A stretch of DNA of 26,596 nucleotides from NCBI GenBank assembly GCA_031551265.1, contig JAVBNU010000087.1, positions 1-26,596 on the forward strand. The letters run 5' to 3'. The DNA comes from JAVBNU01 sp031551265 (GTDB lineage: Bacteria; Cyanobacteriota; Vampirovibrionia; Gastranaerophilales; Gastranaerophilaceae). The notes beneath the pieces are model-generated. The model had not been told where the DNA came from, did not search any database, and worked only from the letters and a program-made list of their open reading frames with translations. Positions 7,443 through 15,600 of this stretch are shown here, piece by piece (position 1 is the first letter of the stretch; each line of letters starts with the position of its first letter). The position numbers and the translations under genes are program-made.

Positions 7443-8150
7443 TTAATCGATAATGTCGTCAATATGAGTTTTAAATCTTTCATAAACGACGGGGAAAGTG
7501 GTTTGTTTAGCAATATTTGAGTGATATATTTTGTGTGCATCTTTGATTGGGTTATCTTCATCGTGTAAGATGTGCTTTTTAGCCCAGGCGGCAGCCGGAG
7601 TCGCGACAAATGGGACAAGCATACGCTTAGCGATAATTGTTGCACCGACTAACGGCAAGAAAACCTTGAACGCGCCGCGGCATGTTTTTTCAAAATGCGC
7701 GAACTTTTGGTTGAACACTTGTTTTGACACACCACTCAACGAGCCTGTTGTCTCTACCATTTTGCGCGTATTCTTTCGGTTTGCGTTGTTGAACAAGTGC
7801 CCTAGAGTATTATCAAATATAAATTTCTGTACTTTTTCATTCGAAATGGTATAAAACGCGGCTATTTGTGACGCTATCATCAAAACGCCGTTCGTCATAT
7901 CAAGCATAGCCACAAAGCCTCTTTTTTCTTTGGGGATTTTTTCATTCTTCAAACTTTGTGTAACATATAAATAACAGCCCAAAGTATCTTTGGAAAGAAC
8001 CGACGCCATTGCGACCGCAGCTCCGAACTTGGCGAAATCTTCCTGATAGCAATCTGCAATTTTTTTCATAGGCGTCCACTCGCTGAGCATTCGGAAAGGC
8101 TTGGCGATAGCGCTGTTAAGTTTACCAATAGGAGCTACGCGGGGAGACAT
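7443..8150 (-). CDS. Unrecognised multi-pass membrane protein, 235 residues
   Basis: I do not recognise a domain. Hydrophobic segments lie at about 41-63 (FGAAVAMASVLSKDTLGCYL), 79-101 (VAMLDMTNGVLMIASQIAAF) and 158-180 (GAFKVFLPLVGATIIAK). A PFVATPAAAW stretch follows the last one, then a charged C-terminal tail ending HIDDIID. There is no cleavable signal peptide. The ATG at 8148-8150 has the best ribosome site in the window (AAAGGAGGT, 8 bases upstream), lying within the end of the upstream gene, which it overlaps by 16 bases. Strong translation and overlap suggest the two products are made together and may form a complex. By style it resembles hypothetical proteins I recall from Gastranaerophilales. 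No mobile-element signs are seen. Confidence 0.75.
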   Translation of the reverse strand: MSPRVAPIGKLNSAIAKPFRMLSEWTPMKKIADCYQEDFAKFGAAVAMASVLSKDTLGCYLYVTQSLKNEKIPKEKRGFVAMLDMTNGVLMIASQIAAFYTISNEKVQKFIFDNTLGHLFNNANRKNTRKMVETTGSLSGVSKQVFNQKFAHFEKTCRGAFKVFLPLVGATIIAKRMLVPFVATPAAAWAKKHILHDEDNPIKDAHKIYHSNIAKQTTFPVVYERFKTHIDDIID

Positions 8151-9514
8151 GGCGCTGTACCTCCTTTCGTCGTAACATTAGGAGTTAAGAGCTTGTTTTT
8201 AACAAGGTTCTCCGGCGAAAACTTATCCATCACGTTTGTTTTTGGCGGTTTTTTCGCAGTTATGCTCGGGAAAAATTTTTCCATAAAACGCGGATAAATC
8301 CAGTTTAGGATATAACAAGTCACCGGCAGCGTCAAAAAGCCCACCATTAAGCCGGAGACATCTTTATAACTCTTGAAGCGGTTGTTTATGTTCTTCGCTT
8401 CTTTTTGCACAAGCTCAAATAAGAAATCCCTACCTCTGCCGAGCAACTTTTCCGATTTTTCCAGTATCTCAGCTGTATTCCTGTTATAATTCGCATTCGT
8501 CGTTTTACTTACCATTTCGGTCATTGCTTCCAAAATCGTTTTGTCGTCCTTGGCATGCTTCAGGTGCTTCGTTATGCCTTCCTTTATATATTCTCCTATA
8601 AGGGCATCATCTGTCAATCGTGCAGCATCCTTAAATCTTTCTTGAAGCCGACTTAGATAATGACGCTTTAATCCAGTAGTAGAGGCTGAGGACAGCTCTT
8701 TTATTATTCCGATAATTTCGGGTTTAGCATCCTTATGTTTCCTTAACAAATCTTTAAAAAACTGCTTGGATGCGTCATTCGTAGAATCCAACTTCACACC
8801 GTCAGAGATTTCATTAAAAAGTGACCTTACTTCCGCAGGGTTATCCCTGTAGAACTTCATTCGGGCAAAATACTTTTCAGGTTTTTCTTTTTCTAAATAT
8901 GTAATTTCGTTATTAATTTCTTCAAGCATTCCACTGGTTGTAGAGCTCATGAGCGTTTTGAAATTCTCGACAGACATAGGATTCATTGTAGAACTCAAAA
9001 TACCTTTTCGCTGGATTAGCTCCATGGCTTCGGCATATTCCTGCGTTTGCCAATTTTTAGCACGCTCAGCAATCTCTTTCGCGCTCATGTTCGGATACTG
9101 GCGCTGTAGTATTTGTTTCAAATACTTTTCTTCATGTATCAAGGTTCTATTAAGATGTTTAGCCAAAAGTCCTTCATTGGAGAGCTTTTGCACATACTGA
9201 CTGAACGGATATACAATACTAAACTGCATTAATATCGCTAACACTGCTGAAATCGGCTGCCTCCAGGCCGAGTAAATTTTTGTATCTTTATCAGTGTCAG
9301 CCAGCGGATTATAGGCAATAAAAAGCGGCGCAATAATACCTGTTCCGGCTGCGTTAATGAGATTCGAGCCAATTTCACCTGTATATTTTGGCACCTCATT
9401 AAGCAGTCGAATGTATTGCGGCATAGCCTGCATAACGGCCTCGCCAAGCAACTTGTTATTGGCGTTTCGAACCCGTTCGATATTTCTTTCGATATTTGTA
9501 ATACTTCCTACCAT
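8135..9514 (-). CDS. Unrecognised large protein with two membrane segments, about 459 residues
   Basis: I do not recognise a domain. There is one clear membrane segment near 85-108 (QPISAVLAILMQFSIVYPFS) and a second near 396-418 (GLMVGFLTLPVTCYILNWIY). A weaker hydrophobic patch lies at 53-70. The roughly 290 residues between the two segments are charged and apparently helical (many Lys, Glu and Arg), so this is a large soluble loop on one side of the membrane. The tail after 420 is Pro/Lys/Thr-rich. I prefer the ATG at 9512-9514 (AGGTG 5 bases upstream) over the GTG two codons earlier at 9518-9520. It is divergent from obg and is the first gene of a two-gene unit with the 235-residue protein. 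Confidence 0.72.
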   Translation of the reverse strand: MVGSITNIERNIERVRNANNKLLGEAVMQAMPQYIRLLNEVPKYTGEIGSNLINAAGTGIIAPLFIAYNPLADTDKDTKIYSAWRQPISAVLAILMQFSIVYPFSQYVQKLSNEGLLAKHLNRTLIHEEKYLKQILQRQYPNMSAKEIAERAKNWQTQEYAEAMELIQRKGILSSTMNPMSVENFKTLMSSTTSGMLEEINNEITYLEKEKPEKYFARMKFYRDNPAEVRSLFNEISDGVKLDSTNDASKQFFKDLLRKHKDAKPEIIGIIKELSSASTTGLKRHYLSRLQERFKDAARLTDDALIGEYIKEGITKHLKHAKDDKTILEAMTEMVSKTTNANYNRNTAEILEKSEKLLGRGRDFLFELVQKEAKNINNRFKSYKDVSGLMVGFLTLPVTCYILNWIYPRFMEKFFPSITAKKPPKTNVMDKFSPENLVKNKLLTPNVTTKGGTAPCLPA

Positions 9515-9531
9515 GAGCACACCTGCCTACA

Positions 9532-9537
9532 ATTATA
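9532..9537 (-). promoter_or_regulatory. Candidate -10 box for the membrane-protein pair
   Basis: A perfect TATAAT on the minus strand lies 17 bases upstream of the ATG at 9514, so the leader would be very short but still include AGGTG. I found no good -35 box at the right spacing. Confidence 0.35.
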
Positions 9538-9581
9538 TAAAAACATAAACTGTTTAAAAATTGCTAGTAAAACAGCTATTT

Positions 9582-9610
9582 TTGTACTAATATTAAGATT
9601 ACGCAATAAT
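9582..9610 (+). promoter_or_regulatory. Candidate promoter for obg
   Basis: TTGTAC (9582-9587) and AATAAT (9605-9610) are 17 bases apart and end 24 bases before the obg ATG. The word TTGTACTAAT recurs in the promoter of the symporter gene at 15601. Confidence 0.4.
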
Positions 9611-9634
9611 AGAAACGAAAAAGAAAAATTAAGA

Positions 9635-10900
9635 ATGTTTTTAGATAAAGTAAAGATAAAAATTTCTTCAGGTCACGGCGGAAACGGAATGGTCGCGTGG
9701 CACAGAGAGAAATACGTCGACAAAGGCGGGCCGGCAGGCGGCGACGGCGGCAGTGGCGGTGACGTGTATTTAGTTGGCTGTGCTGACATGTCTACGTTAA
9801 TGGATTTTACGTACAAGTCTATTTACAAAGCTCTCGACGGAGAAAATGGCCGCCCTAAAAATCAACACGGAAAATGCGGAAAAAGTTTGTATATAAAAGT
9901 CCCGCTAGGAACAGTCGTGAGAGATATTGCAAATAACAAAATTATTGCCGATATAACTGAGGATGGGCAAGAATCCGTCATTGCCAAAGGTGGGCGTGGA
10001 GGGCGTGGTAACGCAAGGTTTGCAACGTCGCAAAAACGTGCGCCGCAATTTTGTGAGCCGGGCGAAGCAGCCGTTGAAAGAGAATTGGAACTTGAGTTAA
10101 AATTAATTGCCGATGTTGGTCTGTTAGGCATGCCCAATGCCGGTAAGTCCACATTTATAAGCGTTATAAGCTCAGCAAGACCCAAAATTGCAGACTATCC
10201 GTTTACAACACTCACGCCGAATTTAGGCGTGGTAAAAAAGCCTGATGGCGACGGGTTTGTAGTTGCAGACATCCCAGGTTTAATTGAAGGCGCCTCAGAA
10301 GGTGTTGGGCTCGGACACCAATTTCTGCGTCACGTTGAACGCTGCAGGTTTTTGATACATATCGTTGATTTGACTGCTGAGGATCCGATTAAAAATTACA
10401 CGTTAATCAATGATGAATTGAAAAAATACGGTACGCGTCTGGCTGATGTATATCAGGTGGTCGCCTTGAATAAGATTGACGCTGTTGATATAAATACGAA
10501 ATTTTTCAACTTTAATGAGTTTAAAAAGCTTGCTGATGATGTTTTCCTTATCTCAGCAGCCACAAGAGAAGGTATCAATGAGTTTTTGACTTTTGTCTAC
10601 ACAAAAGTTGACGAGATACCTAAGCCCGAAGTACCTGTTGAAATTGAGGAAGATTTGGCTGCATATGATAATGACGATAGTGGTTACTCGGTTTATAAAG
10701 CTGAAAAAAGCTTATTTGTGGTTGAAGGCGGAAAAATAATCAGACTCGCAAATGTCACAGACTCACGTAACAACCAACAAGTGAGTCGTTTCCAAAACAT
10801 TTTGACTGCCATGGGCGTTTTTGAAGCCCTTAAAGAATCCGGCGCGAAAGATGGTGACTCCATTAAAATCGGACATCTTGAGTTCACGTATTACGAGTAA
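9635..10900 (+). CDS. obg: GTPase Obg (ribosome assembly / stress GTPase)
   Basis: Obg (CgtA/ObgE) is an essential GTPase that binds the 50S subunit and links ribosome assembly to growth state. The protein has 421 residues in three domains. The glycine-rich Obg fold spans about 1-158, starting FLDKVKIKISSGHGGNG. The GTPase domain has P-loop GMPNAGKS (165-172), a TTLTPNLG switch, DIPG (212-215), NKID (279-282) and SAAT (307-310). A C-terminal OCT domain spans about 350-421. The frame is open far upstream, but the ATG at 9635 is the true start because the Obg fold begins exactly there; the ribosome site before it is weak. It is followed after 50 bases by the DUF115 gene, which may have its own promoter. 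Confidence 0.96.
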   Translation: MFLDKVKIKISSGHGGNGMVAWHREKYVDKGGPAGGDGGSGGDVYLVGCADMSTLMDFTYKSIYKALDGENGRPKNQHGKCGKSLYIKVPLGTVVRDIANNKIIADITEDGQESVIAKGGRGGRGNARFATSQKRAPQFCEPGEAAVERELELELKLIADVGLLGMPNAGKSTFISVISSARPKIADYPFTTLTPNLGVVKKPDGDGFVVADIPGLIEGASEGVGLGHQFLRHVERCRFLIHIVDLTAEDPIKNYTLINDELKKYGTRLADVYQVVALNKIDAVDINTKFFNFNEFKKLADDVFLISAATREGINEFLTFVYTKVDEIPKPEVPVEIEEDLAAYDNDDSGYSVYKAEKSLFVVEGGKIIRLANVTDSRNNQQVSRFQNILTAMGVFEALKESGAKDGDSIKIGHLEFTYYE

Positions 10901-10920
10901 AGTATTACTTCTTCTCAAAA

Positions 10921-10930
10921 TATGCTAAGA
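10921..10930 (+). promoter_or_regulatory. Candidate extended -10 promoter before the DUF115 gene
   Basis: TATGCTAAGAT-type box with TGC followed by TAAGAT (10925-10930), 20 bases before the ATG. No TTGACA-like -35 is visible. It is the second plus-strand instance of the TATGCTAA word. Confidence 0.35.
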
Positions 10931-10950
10931 TATTAAACAAAGAGGAAGTT

Positions 10951-12756
10951 ATGTTTAAACGCAATTTGGATGTGCTAAAAGTAGTTAATGCTTCACTGGC
11001 TGAAAGGCTTGAGAATGTCGTATTGCCTGATGCGGCTCTGAACATTGCAGTTGAGAAAGCTCAGTCTGAAGATTTAATTATTTTATTAAACGATATCCCG
11101 CTAGATAGCCCGATAAACCCTATTGAAGCTTGTAAAAACATTTGGAACAAAAATATTCAAACTGATTTGAAACACAATGATATTTTGGTTGTGTTCGGGT
11201 TAGGGCTTGGGTATTTGTTCAAACGCGCTTTTATAAGCACTTCCGCAAGAATTTTGTTGTACGAGCCGAATATCAATGTGCTGCGTTTTGTGCTTGAATA
11301 CGTGGATTTTTCGGCTGAGTTTTCAGAAAACAGAATTTTCATAACAGATAACTTGACAGATTGTCGCAAATTTATTTCTACGAAATTTATAGCTAATGAT
11401 AAAATTGAGGTAATTTTCAACGAGTTTTACCAATCCATTGCACGGCAAAATTTGAATGAATTAATGGAGTGTATTTTATCAGCCTGCGAGATGAAACTAG
11501 CTGATATCAATACGATGAGCCGATTCAGCAAGTCCTGGATGAAAAACACAATCGTAAATGTTTTATTAGCACATGACTCACGCAATATAAGCATTTTGAA
11601 AGATAATTTTAAAGACAAAACAGCCATCATCGCGGCTGCCGGCCCTTCACTCAGAAATTGTGTCGAGCAAATCAAAGCCAACCGTGATAAATTGGTTGTG
11701 TTTGCAGTGAACAAGGTTTTTGATTATTTGATATCAGAGGGCATAAAGCCGGATTTTACAATTTTTCTGGATGCAAGACACCTAAAAAACACCATTGAAT
11801 CTGACTTAACGATATTTAATGATTTGAATATAATCACCTCAATTCGCTCGGACAGCTATGCCGTCAATCTTCCGGCAAAAAACAAATATGTACTGTTCAG
11901 TGAAAGTGACTTGTTCTCAAAAAATTTATTTGAAAAACATCCTGCAAGCTTTGCATTAACACCCGCAACAGGCACAGCAGCCGGTGACGCATACTACTGC
12001 GCAAAACTGATGGGATTTTCTAAGATAATATACTGCGGGCTCGATTTGGCGTATAAAAACAATACTGCCTACGCAGACAACTCCGAAATCACGTCTCAGA
12101 ACAACAGAATCAGCATCGGCGAAAACGCGCAAAAGAATATTGTGACTGTAAAATCATACAAAGGCGAGGATATACTCACCCGCGATGATTATGCAATGTT
12201 TATCAAACAATTAGGCGAAATATTCTCAGAAGAAAAACATATCAAACTCTATAACACAACCGATTTTGGCGCTGAGATCGCAGGCATGGAATACTGCCAA
12301 ATTGATGTAATAATTAACAATTCAAACCTTGAAAACATTCAAGAATCAATCGACAAAGTCGAAATCAGAACAGCAGTGACGACCGATGAGTGGAATACAT
12401 CATACGGAATAATGTTTGATTATATGGAAGATGAATTTAAAAACATGGCCACCCTGAAAAACGATATTCAGGACAAAATAGATTATAGCCGCCAAGACCT
12501 CGCAGGCATAGGCTTAACATCTGACTGCTTGAAATCAGATACCGAAATTTTAAGCGCAATTGCTAAAAATGTGTTTTTAGAACCTTATATTGAGGTTGAT
12601 TTACTCAATATTTTAAAAATATTTGACACTCAAAACGCTAACAATGAGCAAGTTTTGCTTGAATTTCTTGAATACACAGTCGTCGCAATCAACAAAATTT
12701 TGCGCTACAAAACAGTTATGTACGAGCGAACCGGCCATACGACAACTTCGCATTAA
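10951..12756 (+). CDS. DUF115 / Maf-like motility-associated glycosyltransferase family protein
   Basis: The protein has 601 residues. The core at about 224-275 is the DUF115 (MptE-like) fold: IIAAAGPSL (226-234), then VVFAVNKVFDYLISEGIKPD and TIFLDA. The sequence continues with PATGTAAGDAYYCAKLMGFSKI and YCGLDLAY, typical of this family. The N-terminal part has a second Rossmann-like stretch (VFGLGLGYLF, 81-90). In other bacteria the Maf members attach nonulosonic acids to flagellin or other surface proteins, and archaeal MptE makes a pterin pyrophosphate. No flagellin or sugar-synthesis genes are nearby, so target and donor are unknown. The ATG has AGAGGA 5 bases upstream. It ends 8 bases from the convergent leuC stop codon. 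Confidence 0.82.
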   Translation: MFKRNLDVLKVVNASLAERLENVVLPDAALNIAVEKAQSEDLIILLNDIPLDSPINPIEACKNIWNKNIQTDLKHNDILVVFGLGLGYLFKRAFISTSARILLYEPNINVLRFVLEYVDFSAEFSENRIFITDNLTDCRKFISTKFIANDKIEVIFNEFYQSIARQNLNELMECILSACEMKLADINTMSRFSKSWMKNTIVNVLLAHDSRNISILKDNFKDKTAIIAAAGPSLRNCVEQIKANRDKLVVFAVNKVFDYLISEGIKPDFTIFLDARHLKNTIESDLTIFNDLNIITSIRSDSYAVNLPAKNKYVLFSESDLFSKNLFEKHPASFALTPATGTAAGDAYYCAKLMGFSKIIYCGLDLAYKNNTAYADNSEITSQNNRISIGENAQKNIVTVKSYKGEDILTRDDYAMFIKQLGEIFSEEKHIKLYNTTDFGAEIAGMEYCQIDVIINNSNLENIQESIDKVEIRTAVTTDEWNTSYGIMFDYMEDEFKNMATLKNDIQDKIDYSRQDLAGIGLTSDCLKSDTEILSAIAKNVFLEPYIEVDLLNILKIFDTQNANNEQVLLEFLEYTVVAINKILRYKTVMYERTGHTTTSH

Positions 12757-12764
12757 AGCTAAAA

Positions 12765-14009
12765 CTACATTTTGTCAGTTATATAACCCGCTAAAGCGCT
12801 GCAAGCCGCGACATATGGTGAAGAAAGATATATAAATCCTTCTGTGTTCCCCATTCTGCCTTGGAAGTTACGGTTTTGCGTCGCGAGACAAACTTCCCCA
12901 TCACCGAGTATGCCGGCATGAACGCCAACACACGGACCGCATCCCGGTGATAGAATTGTTGCGCCACTGTCAACGAAATCTGCAATTATGCCTTCTGTGA
13001 GCGCTTGCTTAAATATATCTTTTGACGCAGGCGACACCATCAATCTCACACCATCAGCAATTTTTTTACCTTTTAAAATTGAAGCTGCTATTCTCAAATC
13101 CTCAATACGTCCGTTGGTACAGGTGCCAATGAAAACCTGATTAACTTTTATATCATTCAAATCTTTTGCGAGTTTAGTATTATCAACGGTGTGCGGGCAT
13201 GAAACTGTAGGCTGAATATCGGCTGCGTTGATTTTTATAACCCTTTCGTACTGTGCATCTGCATCAGGTTCAATTTTAACAAATTTATCTTCTCTGCCAC
13301 GTTCTTTCAAGTATTCACGGGTTTTGTCGTCTGTTATGAACAAACCTGCCTTGGCGCCTGCCTCAACAGCCATATTTGCTAATGTAAAACGGTCAGCCAT
13401 CGACATATTTTCAATTGTTGAGCCACTAAATTCCAATGCTTTATATGTCGCGCCATCAGCGCCAATCATTCCGATTAAGTGTAAGATTAAATCTTTCGCG
13501 TAGACATTTTTTTGAAACTCGCCATTAACTTCAATTTTAAAAGTTTGTGGCACTTTCATCCAGGTTTTACCGTAGGCAAAAGCAACAGCAATATCTGTAG
13601 AGCCCATGCCAGTCGCGAATGCACCAAGCGCGCCTGATGTACAGGTATGTGAATCAGCGCCAACCAAAATTTCGCCGGGATTTACGTAATCTTCAATAAG
13701 TCTTTGATGGCAAACACCAACGCCGACATCTGACATTACCGCGCCTGTCTCTTTTGCGAATTCACGCAATACGCAGTGAGAATTTGATAACTCTTTACGA
13801 GGGCTTGGTGATGCGTGGTCTATGAATAAAATGGTACGCTCAGGATTAGCCAGTTTGCCTTTGCCAAGTTTTTTAAATTCTTGAACAGTCAACGGCCCGG
13901 TGCCATCCTGTACCGCAGCAACATCTACTTTCGCAATAGTTAACTCGCCGGCATAGACATCTCTGCCCGAATGTGCCGATAAAATTTTTTCCGCAATTGT
14001 TTGTCCCAT
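12765..14009 (-). CDS. leuC: 3-isopropylmalate dehydratase large subunit
   Basis: LeuC with LeuD isomerises 2-isopropylmalate to 3-isopropylmalate in leucine synthesis. The 414-residue length fits the shorter archaeal/anaerobe-type LeuC rather than the roughly 465-residue enterobacterial form. The [4Fe-4S] ligands are visible as C287 (GTCTNG) and C347, C350 (SPGCGPC). The substrate-loop stretch GADSHTCTSGALG starts at 117 and the C-terminal NRNFQGRMG is intact. Homoaconitase large subunits look similar, so a homologous role cannot be wholly excluded. The ATG has AAGGTGA 4 bases upstream. No leuD, leuA or leuB lies in the window; LeuD must be supplied from elsewhere. A promoter candidate sits at 14044-14072. 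Confidence 0.92.
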   Translation of the reverse strand: MGQTIAEKILSAHSGRDVYAGELTIAKVDVAAVQDGTGPLTVQEFKKLGKGKLANPERTILFIDHASPSPRKELSNSHCVLREFAKETGAVMSDVGVGVCHQRLIEDYVNPGEILVGADSHTCTSGALGAFATGMGSTDIAVAFAYGKTWMKVPQTFKIEVNGEFQKNVYAKDLILHLIGMIGADGATYKALEFSGSTIENMSMADRFTLANMAVEAGAKAGLFITDDKTREYLKERGREDKFVKIEPDADAQYERVIKINAADIQPTVSCPHTVDNTKLAKDLNDIKVNQVFIGTCTNGRIEDLRIAASILKGKKIADGVRLMVSPASKDIFKQALTEGIIADFVDSGATILSPGCGPCVGVHAGILGDGEVCLATQNRNFQGRMGNTEGFIYLSSPYVAACSALAGYITDKM

Positions 14010-14043
14010 TTCATCACCTTAAATTTACTCTTAATCTAAGAAA

Positions 14044-14072
14044 ATACTAACTTAAAAGAATCTGCAAGGCAA
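14044..14072 (-). promoter_or_regulatory. Candidate promoter for leuC
   Basis: On the minus strand TTGCCT (14067-14072) and TAGTAT (14044-14049) are 17 bases apart, with a predicted start near 14037 and a leader of about 28 bases. No attenuator or leader peptide is visible. Confidence 0.45.
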
Positions 14073-14078
14073 TAATAT

Positions 14079-15416
14079 CTATTGATTTATAAATTCATCT
14101 TCTGAGTGAGCAGAGCTTGGCTGATTCTCAAGTGATGCAGCCAAATTGTCTTTAACAGCAAGAGGCAAGTTTTTAAACGAACCTAGATACCGATACATTT
14201 TTTTGTAATCAAATTCTTTTTCCCAAACGGCAATTACAGCAGCTGCCAAACAGTTACCTATCAGGTTTATAGTCGTGCGTCCCATATCAAGAACCTGATC
14301 AACGCCTAACAAAATTGCTACACCCAAGATTGGATACCCCATACTAGTCAGGGTGCCGGCGAGAACAACCAGCGAAACCCGCGGTACACCAGCGATACCC
14401 TTGCTTGTCACCATCAAAATAAGCATAACAACTATTTGTTGTTGTATGGTCAACTCCACACCTAAAATTTGCACAGAAAACACAAATCCAAGCGCCAAAT
14501 ACAATGTGCTGCCCGTCAAATCAAACGTATACCCCATAGGAATTACGAACCCGACGATATTTTTAGGTGCGCCAAAATCTTCCATAATCTTCATAGCTTT
14601 GGGCAAAGCCGCCTCGGAGCTGGCCGTAGAAAAAGCCAATAATATCGGTTCCTGTATGGCTTTAAGGAACTTAAAAAACGGTACTTTAATCATTTTGCAA
14701 ATGCTTGCGAAAACTATTATTACAAACAAGATTAACGCAAAATATAAGCTGGCAATGATTTTTGCATAATTCTGTAAAATCCCTAACCCATTGTGTCCGA
14801 CGATTGAGGCTATCGCACCAAAGACGCCTAACGGCGCGAAAAACATAACCAACTCGGTGAACTTAAACATTATTTCAGACAAGGAGTTCAACGCATCCAC
14901 AATCGGCTTCCCTTTTGAGCCGACTGCACAAATTGCTATTGCAAAAAATATCGAAAATATAACGATTTGTATCAAATTCCCTTCTGACATGGCTTTCACG
15001 ATACTGGTTGGAAAAATATCTACAAAAAACTGCCCCATAGAATGTATTTGGGTGGCTCCTGCGTTCATGGCATGCGCCATATTTAGATTTGAGGCTGAGG
15101 CTTGCGTGCTAAACCCAACACCAGGCTGGCACATATTCCCGATAACAAGCCCGAGAACCAACGCAATTGTAGTGACAATTTCAAAATAGATTATGGTTTT
15201 AACGCCAAGTTTACCGAGATTTTTAACATCGCCATGACCTGCTATGCCGACTACTAAAGTGGCGAATAACAGTGGTGCAATAATCATTTTCACCATATTT
15301 AAAAAAGCGTGCGAAAGAACATCCGTTTTAACTGCGAAATCAGGAAAGAACTTCCCGACAAGAACGCCGGCGACAAGCGCTATAAAAATAAATAGTGTTA
15401 ATCGTGATGCTTTCAA
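14079..15416 (-). CDS. Dicarboxylate/amino acid:cation symporter (SDF/DAACS family), DctA-like
   Basis: This 445-residue membrane transporter has about eight membrane segments and two re-entrant hairpins. The serine-rich HP1 tip reads TASSEAALP (264-272). The substrate-binding helix 8 reads DQVLDMGRTTINLIGN (373-388), retaining the arginine (R380) that recognises the acidic side chain. The helix-7 motif, usually NMDGT, reads DLTGS (299-303), and the last helix-8 position matching archaeal GltPh D405 is asparagine (N388), as in E. coli DctA. It is therefore probably a C4-dicarboxylate or acidic amino acid carrier, perhaps proton-coupled. The start is a TTG at 15414-15416, forced by an in-frame TAG just upstream. 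It is divergent from a second family member. Confidence 0.88.
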   Translation of the reverse strand: MKASRLTLFIFIALVAGVLVGKFFPDFAVKTDVLSHAFLNMVKMIIAPLLFATLVVGIAGHGDVKNLGKLGVKTIIYFEIVTTIALVLGLVIGNMCQPGVGFSTQASASNLNMAHAMNAGATQIHSMGQFFVDIFPTSIVKAMSEGNLIQIVIFSIFFAIAICAVGSKGKPIVDALNSLSEIMFKFTELVMFFAPLGVFGAIASIVGHNGLGILQNYAKIIASLYFALILFVIIVFASICKMIKVPFFKFLKAIQEPILLAFSTASSEAALPKAMKIMEDFGAPKNIVGFVIPMGYTFDLTGSTLYLALGFVFSVQILGVELTIQQQIVVMLILMVTSKGIAGVPRVSLVVLAGTLTSMGYPILGVAILLGVDQVLDMGRTTINLIGNCLAAAVIAVWEKEFDYKKMYRYLGSFKNLPLAVKDNLAASLENQPSSAHSEDEFINQ

Positions 15417-15449
15417 AACTTTTCTCTAATAGTTAGTAATCTCAAGGTC

Positions 15450-15460
15450 ATTTTAGCATA
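15450..15460 (-). promoter_or_regulatory. Candidate extended -10 promoter for the DctA-like gene
   Basis: TATGCTAAAAT on the minus strand (TGC plus TAAAAT at 15455-15450), about 34 bases before the TTG start. The same word occurs at 7040-7050. No clear -35 box is seen. Confidence 0.4.
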
Positions 15461-15535
15461 AAAATCGCCAATTTCGTTATATCTGTAACAGATTTGAAAC
15501 AAGTTTATATCTTTAAATAATTTCTGAGTTGCTTG

Positions 15536-15564
15536 TTGTACTAATCTGAAAAAAATAGTAAAAT
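15536..15564 (+). promoter_or_regulatory. Promoter before the second symporter gene
   Basis: TTGTAC (15536-15541) and TAAAAT (15559-15564) are 17 bases apart. The predicted start is near 15571, leaving a leader of about 30 bases with GAGG ahead of the ATG. Confidence 0.55.
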
Positions 15565-15600
15565 AGTACTATGTATTCTAGAAAACAATGAGGATAGTTA

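Noticed and set aside
7394..7645. Leftward open frame of 83 codons overlapping the end of the 235-residue membrane protein
   Set aside because: It lies in another frame of a well-supported gene and lacks a ribosome site; treated as a shadow.
9416..9634. N-terminal extension of obg by 73 codons
   Set aside because: The extension runs antisense through the upstream gene, and the Obg fold begins exactly at the ATG at 9635.
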